Assembly: GCA_029339195.1 (NCBI GenBank) | Contig: JAPTJF010000278.1 | Span: forward strand, 1-64,000 | Reading direction: 5' to 3' | Length of the DNA: 64,000 bases | Origin: Micractinium sp. NFX-FRZ | Taxonomy: Eukaryota > Chlorophyta > Trebouxiophyceae > Chlorellales > Chlorellaceae | Shown here: positions 32,988 to 42,900 of the stretch, in pieces | Position numbering within the stretch: the first letter of the stretch is position 1 | Layout of the letters: each line of letters starts with the position of its first letter | Program-made: the position numbers and the translations under genes | The notes under the pieces: model-generated | Seen by the model: only the letters and a program-made list of their open reading frames with translations | Told to the model about the DNA's origin: nothing | Databases searched by the model: none

Positions 32988-34378
32988 CCGATAGCGGTTA
33001 ATTGATCGTACGGACTTCCGATATTCCAGGCTCTTACTAGTAGAGAATCAGGTGCCCCCAGTTTGCCCAGTGTTTGATGCGGCATTGCCAAGCCTCTCAG
33101 GAGAGAGACAAGATTTGCCAGTGCATGTGAGCAGGGTAGTGGGCCATGTGGTGCGCAATGTGCGTCGACTGGCCTCAAGGAGCATTTTGCCCTACCTGCT
33201 ACGCGCGACATGGCGCCGCCGTGCGCTCTCGGTGCTGCTGGTGGCGGTGCCTCCCAACTGATGTCTTTGGCTCCTATTTCCCCTAACCCGCACCTGATTC
33301 TTTCCAAGCGCCCTGCATTCCCATGGAATCCTTGAACATATGGGTGATTGATTGACGCGGGCAGGAGTGCCAGGCAGTGCTGCGCACGGCTGTCGTCAGT
33401 GGGCGACCGTGCTCCAAGAATGACCCTTTTGCATCTTATCCCCCCCTTCTTATGTGCACCGCCTCCCTCCCTCCCACCCAAAAGGTCTGTGCTGGACAGC
33501 AGCATCACCCGCCCGCGCATGCTGTGCTGTGCTTCCGACCGTCGATGGTTACCGTGCTCCAAAACCGACGCTCATACGGGCAGTCAGCACAGAAAAGTGC
33601 GTGGCTGGGTGCATGCCAGGGGTGGGTAGGTTTGACGCGTGATGGGCTGAGGCATAGGGTGGGGCTGGGCTCTTAGCTTGAAGAATATGGGGCGGGGCGG
33701 GGACGGGGACGGCGGTGTCAGACTGGTGCGGGACAGGGCGGAAAGGATGTGCAGGGCAAAGCGGGCAAAGCAGGGCAGGGTAGTCCGTCTTGCCGAAAGA
33801 GGGAAAGAGTGTAGACGCAGGGCAGGGACAGTGAGAAAAACAGGGGCGGTGCAAAGAAAGCGTCAGGCGCCGCTTCAGGGGCGGCTGCAGTACATACTTG
33901 CGGGGAGTAGCGTACTGCACACTACGACCAGACTAACACTAACAATGGGAGCATGTCAACGAAATGCTGCAAAAAGGCGCGCAAGCCAGGGGCAACAGCG
34001 GCAGCAGCGGGGACAGGGTGCCCGGGCACGGCGGCGAGATGGTCGGGGCAGACGCAGTGCGCGCCTGCCGCCGCACGCCGCCGGTCAGGAAGCCCCCAAG
34101 GGGGCGGGCCCTGCCGCGCGCCGTTGCGGGCGCTTGCAGCTATACATATGAAGCGTGCACTTCTCAGGAAAGGCGGGAAAGTGAATGTGCTCTTCTTTCT
34201 TGTGGCGGTGCCGATGCCGGAGCGTGGCCGCCTGGCTCCCACGTTCCGCCCGCGCTGCCGCGGCGGCAACACAGCCAGGTATCACGTGCGACGCTTGGCA
34301 AGCTACTGGCCGCCCGCGGCGCACAGCAGCTGGGCGCGCGTGCCGGGCCGGGGCCGTCTTTCAGGCAAGGGCACCTGC
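32988..34378. other. Intergenic region between two minus-strand genes
   Basis: Upstream of the SGNH gene start and downstream of the SpoVS gene stop. Several frames are open (33678-34151 plus, 32984-33562 minus) but have no domain or coding-like composition. It presumably holds the SpoVS 3' UTR and the SGNH promoter. No element was recognised. Confidence 0.45.
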
Positions 34379-37079
34379 TCAGACCTTCTCCACCACAACC
34401 TGCAGCTTCACCGCCGTCATTGTGTGCTTCTCCCCGCTCCGGTCCTCCTTCTCCACCTCCTGCAGCAGCAGCCGGCAGGGGCGCAGCAAACAGGCGACAG
34501 TGAGAGACGGCATGGGGCAGGGGTTTGGAGAGCGCCCCCGGTACTGTGCACCAAGGCGCCTCAGCTACCAGACGCGCCCGCCACTGGATGCCTCAGCTGC
34601 AGAACTGGCGCATTCACGCCCGCGCACATCGCAGCCCCATGCCCACCTGCAAGGTGGGCGGAATGCAGCGGATGATGTCCAGGGGGCCGCCCCTGCCACC
34701 AAACGCCATACCTTTGTACAACCCTGTACATCGCAGCCCACTCGCCTCCTGGGCGGCCCGCCCTCCACATGACAGACAGCCCAAGGCACACCTGGAAGGA
34801 GGGGATGCAGCGGATGTCCAGGTGGTCCTGCTCCAGGTAGAGGCGCGCGTGGCACACGGCCATGATGGCGTTGCACACAGCCTCGGGGCCAATGCCTGCA
34901 GCGGGGTGGGTGGCGTGGCGTGGGGCAGAATGTGTGGGGGTGAGCGCGGGGTGGGGGGGCACGTGCAGCAGTGATGTTTATGTTTGCACACACGAGGGCA
35001 CAGGAACAGTGGGGCTTGATGCGTGGCACAGGTGCATGCGTGCGTACAAGCAGCAGGTGCACCGTGCCGGGGCGCTGCCCGCTCCCGCCCTGCCACCACC
35101 CGGCCCACCGCCCCCGCAGCCAGCCGGTGCCACGCACGCACCCGTGATGTTGGGGCAGCCGCCCTCGCGCGCGCGGTTGGAGATGGCGCCTGCAACCACC
35201 GTGGGCTTGCTGCCCTTGCCCGCCGTCAGCTCACTGGGCTGCACTCCGGTTTAGAAGGGAAAAATAGGGGCACGCACAGTGAGTGCCAGCAGACGAGAAA
35301 GAGGCATCAGTGGCGGGCCTTGCTGGCCTTGCCTGCCAGGACCTTGCAAACAGGCAGAGGGCTGCACACAAGGGGAGCCGGGGATGGGAGGGCAGAGGTG
35401 CTGCCAGCTAGAGCCAGCTGGTCATGCCGGCTGGGCCCGCCGATGAGCCGCCCGCTGGTGCAGGCGGGAGCCAGCTGGCGCCGCCTGCCCCCGCCAGTAA
35501 TCGGTCAATCACCAGCTAGCAGGCTCACGTTCTGGATGACGCCCTCGGTGGCGCGCTTGGACTTGGAGGTGACGTAGAGGGCCAGAGAGTTCTGCATGCT
35601 CCTGCAGGGGCAGGGTGGCACGCATGCAACGAGGCACAGCAGTTGGGGGTCGCCGAAAGCCCAACAGGGGCTGGCGGGAGGAGCCAGGCCCTGCTGCAGG
35701 CGACGTACGCAGCTAGGGAAGGCGATTCCCTGGGTGCCTGTGCAGCGACGAAACTAGCTGTCAAGCAGGCAGCATGGGTGTGGGGGCGGGCATGTGCAGA
35801 AGGCATGGCAAGCGCCCCGAAAGGCATGCTATACACACATCAAGCATCAGGCAGCGGCACAGCGCACCTGTCCCGGAAAGCGGGCTGCACAAACAGCTCC
35901 AGGCTGTCCTCCTCCAGCAGCCGCCGCGCAATGGCCACTGCCTGAAAAGCCGATACGCACGGAGGGGAGGGGGGTGGAGCGAGGGGTGGAGGGAGGCTGA
36001 GTGACGCTGTTGGGAGGGTACAGTGTGGGATGCAATGTAGGGTGCAGTGAGGGTAAGGTAGGAAAGGAAGGCCCCCATCCCCCAGGCCTGCACCCAACTG
36101 GACAGCGCAACCAGCTGGGCCCTGCAAAGGCGACCCCCCACTGGGGAGGGCAGGAGGACAAAAGCAGGCAGGATGGCAGGGGCGCTGTGCTGAACCAAGG
36201 GCTGCACCCTGGCCACATCTTTGCAGGACCACCAGGGCCCGCGGTGCCCCACCTTGATTGCGCAGTTGATGGCGGGCGCGCCGGTGGCCAGCAGCGGCAT
36301 GTGGCTGTTGTTGCGCGCGTTCCAGGCAATCTTTGCGCTGTAGTGCCGCGGCTCCTCCTTGCTGGAGATCTGCAGGCGGTCTCCACAGGCAGGAGGGGCC
36401 GGCAAGAGGACGGTCAACGCGCCGGTCAAACAGCGGGGTGCTGGCGGGTGCTGCGCGCGTGGCAGGGTGCCGACGGCGGCAGCCGCAGCGGCGCCTCAGG
36501 AGGCCGCCGCTGCAGCGCAGTGTGCTGGCAGATGGGCGGGGGGCGAAAGGCTGCTGCCCCCCGGTGCTGGCTGGTGCAGGGTAGCCGCAGGACAGGCGGG
36601 CACACGCTAGGCAGGCCCGGTAGCAGTGCCATATCGGTTGGCGCAGGCCGGCTGCGCCTGGCCTGTGCATGGCGCTGTGATGCCCAAATCCATGCTGCGT
36701 GGATCCCTGCCTGGCAGCAGCACCGAGAGGCAGGTACGGGCAACCCTACACGCTGCGGCCACGCGTTTGGCGGCTGCCAGTAGGGGGGAAGGTGGGCGGC
36801 GCACTCCGCCGGCACTCCCAGCCCCTGGCCCCAGCGCCCAGCACCCGCCCCACCTTGATGAAGTCCACCACCGAGGCGTCATCCTCCCGCCGCGGCCCCC
36901 CGAACGGAAGTGCTGCACTCGCCATCCTGCTGCCGCGCTCCTCCGTGTACTCGCTGCTGTGGCGCTGCTCCTCTCTGCCGCCTCGCCGCTGCTGATACTG
37001 GTCTGAGAGGCGGGTAGAGCTTCTGGGCCGCCGCGAGTGCTCCTCCTCCCTGTCCCGCCTTGCGGGGCTGACCTTTCGT
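34379..37079 (-). CDS. Double SpoVS-domain protein (tandem stage V sporulation protein S-like)
   Basis: Eukaryotic gene with two tandem domains of the SpoVS family, known from sporulating bacteria. Domain 1 is built from three exons: VVDFIK (ends 36855), ISSKEEPRHYSAKIAWNARN plus LLATGAPAINCAIK (about 36370-36252), and AVAIARRLLEEDSLELFVQP (about 35940-35870). It ends SMQNSLALYVTSKSK (about 35600). Domain 2 starts KPTVVAGAISNRAREGG (about 35200), continues GIGPEAVCNAIMAVCHARLY and LDIRCIPSFQ (about 34895-34790), and ends HTMTAVKLQVVVEKV before TGA at 34379-34381. The GxGxxAxxxAxxAxxxAR helix and the CIPSF strand match SpoVS signatures. Exon junctions keep phase. The 5' end is unresolved: the frame before VVDFIK is open to 37079 but has no ATG, so an upstream exon is probably missing. 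Bacterial SpoVS is about 85 residues with one domain. Its role in algae is unknown; nucleic-acid binding is a possibility by analogy to Alba-like folds. Confidence 0.75.
34645..34690 (-). repeat. Degraded copy of the SpoVS exon end and donor
   Basis: On the minus strand it reads LDIIRCIPPTLQ followed by GTGGGC. This copies the real exon end LDIRCIPSFQ plus donor at about 34790-34825 and lies in the intron just after it. Confidence 0.7.
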
Positions 37080-39081
37080 TTAATCTTGGCTGATCACCCG
37101 CGGAAGAGAATTCCGCGTAGGTTGGGGCCACAGGGCTCCGGGAAAGTGGGAGCGCGTCGGCTGGTGTTGGGACCGCGTTGCTGCGCTGCGGGGAAACTTG
37201 GGGCACGGATCCAGCACCCTGTGAAACAGTCAGAAGCGTGTTGCGACCGGCAGTGGACTTGCAGCGGTGGAAGGCAGGGGGCGCCGACTGACTGAGATGA
37301 GCGCATTCTCGGCTTCGGCCTCCCCATCCCCTCCTCCTGTGTGTTCCATAGATGCCCTTGGTTGTGTGAACATGCCACAGGGGGTTGGTGTCGCTGTACC
37401 CAACTGAGGCACATCCCAGATGCCGGTGCCGCCTGCCACCCCCCTATCTATTCTTCCTGGGGTGGCGATCCCGACAGTGTGCTGGAAGTCGGCTGGCCCC
37501 GCGAGCCCTGGCCACGGCAAGGTGCAGCCTGCTTGCGCGGCGCGTGGCACCCCAGCTGCCGCAGGGAGCGCGTACCGCCTTGTTGGTGCGCTTCTGGTGT
37601 TGGCGCCAGTGATCACGTACGTCTCTCCCGTAAGGTTCTGGCCTATAACTTGAGCGATGAGGTTGCTACCATGGAGCCCGTGCGCTACTGCCAACTCAAG
37701 ATCAGCGCCAGGTCACAGGCCCATGGCGGCGAGGTGGACAGTCGGGGCAACCAGAAGGCCTAAGCGATGATGTGCGCTGCTATGTCCTGTTAGGCCAGAA
37801 AAGACGAGTTTTGAGCAGGAGTGCATGGGCACATAATATAAGCACTTGTGTGACGAATGACAGCTGGAAATTCACACATCAACAGTCGCTGCTGAAGAGA
37901 GGCCTCTGAAAGCCCGGGCTGGCGTAGGTGAGAGGGGATGTGACGTGTGCGCTGTGTGCGCTGCCACCCTGCCAGTCTGTGAGCACCACCATTATCTACA
38001 TCCGCCCGGCACAGGATGCGACGGCACTCTCACCGGGGGCTTCGCAGCCTTCATGCCAACCTGAAAAGCAGCCCCCATCCAACCCTCCTTAAAAGCGGTA
38101 CCCCCCTGTTTATTCTACATGGCATCATAAGTGGCTTCAATGTCACTTTTTGGGGGGAGATGGCCCCATGCAGGAGGTCTATCACATCTGTGTCTTTGCA
38201 CGTTCCATAGGTGGTTGGCTTGAACAGCATTTTGGGGGGGCGGGAGAGCAGTGGGCGCGCCACCCCGGAGTGTCAGCACGCATGTCGGGCAACCCTCCTG
38301 TGTTAAGCTGTCAAACGCTTGCAATCACTGCATAGACTTGTATAGACTTGTAACGCGTGATGTACAAAACAGGGGCTAAGCTGGGCCCAGGCCAGGAGCA
38401 AAACGGGGTCACGAAACAAACCAACCACCCCCCCTCCGCTCCGTCAGGCAGCTGCTAGTCTGCCTACCCCTCTCATAATCCAGAATGTTTGGCTCCACAC
38501 GCCTGGTGACAGCAGCATGTGCCTGCCGGCTGCCCGCCTGCCCGCCTGCCTGCCCAACTGCCCGCCCTGCCTGGCTCCCGCACGGGGGCGAGGGTCGGCA
38601 AAGGCAAGTATGCACACTTGGGAGGCTGCCTGGTGCCAATCAACCCACAAAGAAGGACCGGTAGACAGTGGTGTGCTGCTGGAATAGCGTTATGCCACGG
38701 CTTCGATGGGCGGGGCGGTGACACCAAAGGTGGCAGCGCCGGGGTTGGGCTGAGCCTCCAGTGGGAGGCAACAGCCCCCGACTGACCCAGGCCTTAGGAC
38801 TGTTGCCTCCTCCGGCATACCCGTAGTTGACCTCTCACACAAAAGCACCAAGAGCAGCATTCTGTTTGTCAACAGGGTGGGTTCTGTTTGAGCTCTGCCT
38901 TCGGGACGGCCCAGCTGGCGCGCCATGGCGGCAGGTCACGCCATGCACCGGTGCCCTGCTGCACCGTGCCCTGTTGCACCTGCTGGCCACTTTCCCGCCG
39001 TTCTTACAATGTCTGCGCGTATCTCTAGGGCAGCTGGGTGACTTCCAGGCCGCTCGGTTGCGGCAACCTGAACCCCTCGCC
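37080..39081. other. Divergent intergenic region
   Basis: About 2 kb between the SpoVS gene (minus) and the ARF-GEF gene (plus). It probably contains a missing 5' exon of the SpoVS gene and both promoters. The plus frame 38827-39081 runs in frame into the first ARF-GEF exon but is not conserved-looking. A short dehydrogenase-like stretch is listed separately. I see no other gene. Confidence 0.4.
37594..37694 (-). pseudogene. Possible SDR (Rossmann) N-terminal fragment
   Basis: The minus strand reads SNLIAQVIGQNLTGETYVIT and then GANT, which resembles the first beta strand and start of the glycine-rich loop of short-chain dehydrogenases (LTGKxYxITGANxGIG). The expected glycines after GAN are absent, there is no nearby ATG in frame, and no following SDR exon was found. 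It may be an isolated exon relic or chance. Confidence 0.25.
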
Positions 39082-39917
39082 ATGGGCACGCGGCGCGATC
39101 CAAGCGCCGTCAGCCTGGAGGTGTTCATCCTCAATGCGCTGTCGACGATCGCCCAAGAGACCAGCGGCAGGGGGCAGCAGCAGCGGGAAGTGAGGGAGGC
39201 GACGCTCAAGCTGCTGGGTAAGCGGCAGTCCCGGGCGGTTGGGTGATCGAGGATGCTGCGAGGGCATTGGGATGGGCTGCTGACGACGCGGGTCAGCCCG
39301 CCAAGCCACACTTCACTTCGTGCGTTTGTGCTCCTTGCCTGCTGCCCCACACGCAGAGGAGCTCGGAGTGGCGGACTTTGGCAAGCCAGGCAGCCGGCTG
39401 AGCGTGCCGTTCCCTGCCGACGTCACAGCACAGGTGCGCCGGCAGGCGGCAGTGGCCGACAGCCGGTGCCTGCGTTGGGGTGTGGCCTTGGGTCCTTTTG
39501 CACACATGCTCTCCGTATCAAGCCTAGCCAGCACTGCAACTGTGCTACTCAGCCAGCGCGAGCCGCATCAGCCCTCGCACATGCTTGCGCCTCTGCCGCG
39601 CCTCGACGCCTCCCTGGTACCGCCGCCGCCGCCGTTAGCCGACTGACTGGCCGATTTGCTGGCTGACTGCAGCTGCTGGGCGTGCTGCGCGGCGTGCTGG
39701 CGCTTGGCAACCCGCGGCTGGCGGAGCCTGCGCTGAGCTGCATGCACAAGCTGGTGGCGTATGCCTACCTGCAAGGCGAGACGGGGGCCAGCGGGAACCT
39801 GCAAGATGACGTGAACATCGTCACCCAGGTGGGTGCATGGTTGGGGTGGGCTCCTTCGTGCGAGGGTTGTTGGTGGGTATGGGTGTGACTTGTTAGCAGG
39901 CACGTGGGTGCATGCTG

Positions 39918-39949
<32 letters not shown>

Positions 39950-42900
39950 GAAGCAGGTGGGTGCTGCATGCCGGCTGCTGCTTCAGACGGGTGCTGGGTG
40001 CTGCTGTTGCATGTTTGCGGCCGTGTGGTTGCGCCAAGCGCGGTTCCTCCAAAAGGACGGCGGCGGCAGGCTGTGCCGCTCCTGCCTCTGCTATACCAAT
40101 CTGCTGCTGCCCAGCGCTGTTGCTCGTCCGTTGCCCTGCCCCCGCAGGTGGTCGGTCTGACTGCCAAATGCGGCGAGAGCAGCACGGCTGCCACTCAGCT
40201 GCAGGTGGTCAAGGCGCTCCTCACATACGTCACAGGTGAACTGAGGGGGCGGCCTCGGCAGCATGATGCGCCCGCTGTGGTGCGTCGCAGGTGACATGCG
40301 GGGCCCGCTGGTCGATGGCTGGTGTAGCTGCTGAGGCACTGCGGCAGCACGAGGCTGCGAAGCGCTTGCAAGCAGGGCCGCCAACACAACTGCCAGTTGG
40401 ACCAGCGTGCCGGCCCTCTTCCGCTATTGCACCGCTTGTCTCTCAACCACCTCCATCACTGCCCCGCTTCCTGTTGCAGCGAAATGCTTCCTTACGCTCA
40501 CCAACTGCTTGATGCAAGCAATGAGCGTCTTCACCCTCACTACCTCACCCCCATTTCCTTTGGCCCCCTGGCACCGTGTTGTGCTGCAGCGGAGCACTTT
40601 TTGGCGCACGGCGACTGCCTGATGCAGGCGGTACGGGCGGTCTTCAACATCGCCATCGGCGCTGAGTCAGCAGACATCAAGAACACAGCGCGCTCAGCAC
40701 TGCTGCAGATGGTCAATACCGTGCTGAAGCGTGTGGGGCAGCAGATCCTGGTGGGTGGCATTGTGAATTCTGGTGCACACACAGCAGCGGCAGTGACGGC
40801 AGGCCCTGTGCAGTGATGGGCATGTGACGTCCTGTTCCTCCCCTTGCTGCTGGCATGCCTGTGCAAGTGTAGAAGGCAACGCTGCAGAGAGCAACAGAAC
40901 TTGCGGGCTCAGTGCACAACTATCCGTCCCTGTGCTCTGCCCTTGCGCCTTGCCTGCAGAGCCCTAACGGCACGCCGCTGCCCAGCCCTGCGGCCACCCT
41001 CTTCCGCCCGCTCCCCGCCGCCAGCTCGGGCAGCGGCAGCACGGGAGATGTCATGAATGCAGCGGCCAGTGCAGCCATGGCAGCAGTATCCGCCGACCGA
41101 GTGGTTGCCGGCGGCAGCAGCCCAGGCCAGCCATCAGAGTCCTTGTCGGTGCATGACGAGGCTGCTGGTGGCAGCGAGGTTGGCAGCATGCGCCAGGTGG
41201 CGTCTGACGCTGATCTTCCGGCTGGGGCAGCAGCAGGCGAGGGCGAGCAGCAGCAGCAGCAGCAGCGGGGGCAGGAGGGTGAGGCGCTGCCGGAGCAGCC
41301 GCTGTCACCAGCGGAGAGCGGGCGGCTCCTGGAGGCCCTTTCGGCGGAGATGGATGTGCACCCACCGGCAGCTGTTGCTGGCGAGGCAGGGAGAATGTCA
41401 ATGGCAGGCGGCAGCAACGGCGCGCGGCTGGGCCCGCCGCCCGCGCTGGTGCTGCCGCCGGGCGTGGCCGCCTCGCCCGCAGGCTCCCCGCTGGGCGACA
41501 CGGCACCCAGCACAGGCGTGGCAGAGGCAGCCGACGCAGCCGCCGTGGCCGCTGACATGGCAGAGCTGCAGGCAGCGCTGCCTCGCATCCACACGTCACC
41601 TCCCACGCCCACCGGGTCAGCGGGCGCTGCAAACAATGCTGAGGCCACAGCTGAGCAGTTCGTGGCGGCAGCTGTGGAGGCGGATGCGCGTACTGCCCAG
41701 CTGGCCAGCCTGGCAGAGCAGTCGGACCTGCGGGGCCTGGAACGGGCGCTCGACAGCCTGCCGCAGGCGGAGCCGGCGGCGGGCGCCGTGCCGCCGCACA
41801 AGCTGTCGCGGCAGGACACGCCGCCCGACCCGCGCAGGTGGGTGTGCGAGCAGGTGGCTGGGTAGGAGGGTTAGCGCGCGCCTGGCAGATGCACAAGCAG
41901 GCAGGTTGCCGGCTGTGCATCCTTGTCAGGGCGGCCTTTGAACCTGCCGTGTAATGCAAGGGAATGCTCGTGCTGCTTGCAGCGGTACAGCCTGCACTGC
42001 TGCTGCTCCTCAAGCCGGCAGAATGGCGCACCTGTGCACCCTTGCCTGCGCTTTGCTGCTGCTGTGATGCTGCTGCCCTGAACACTAAACCCTAACCCCG
42101 CCGTTTGCAGGGCGCTCATGCGCGACCGGCGCGCCGCCGCCTGGCGCATGCTGACCTCGGCCGAGAAGGATGCGCTGATTGTTCTGACGGCCATGTGCAA
42201 GGTAAGCGTGTGCAGTTGCATCCCAGTGCCCAATTCTCACCCCAGTGGACGAGGATCGCGCTTACCAACGCTGCCTGCCGTGTGCACGGCAAGCCGGTTG
42301 TGCTGTTGGCAGCAGCCATGAACAGACTTTCACTTTCTTCCTGAGAACCTAGTCCCTGCATGCTCCGTGCGCCAGCAGGAGCGAGTCTGGGCTGCCCTCC
42401 CTGCCGCCGCCTCTTTCCGACCACTTGCCGGCCTGCACCCTGCGCCCTGCCACCTGCTCCTGTTTCCCTGCAGATGGCGGCTCGGGAGACCGGTTTTGGC
42501 GCCGTGGAGAGCTACATGCACCAGGGCAAGCTGCTGGCTCTGGACCTGCTGGTGCGGGTGCTCACAAACCCCATGCACGACTGGGGCCATCTGCGCCCCG
42601 AGTTTGCAGGTGAGGGAGGGGCGGGGTGCAGGCTGGGTAGCGGGCCAGGCAGTTGGCATGCTGCAGGTCGCAGGTTTTGAGAGGGCCGGGTTATGCGCGC
42701 TTCGCCCCAAACTATCTGCGGGTTCTAATGTGCGGGCAAGCAGCGAGCTCAGCCGACAGACCATACCATCCCGTACCGCTGCTTCACCTTGTTCACGTTC
42801 TACGCGCGCCCCTGTTGCAGCCGAGCTACGCCAGCCGCTGTGCCTGGTGCTGCTGCGCAACTGCGCCTCGCCCTACGACCAGGCCCTCACTGCAGCGGTG

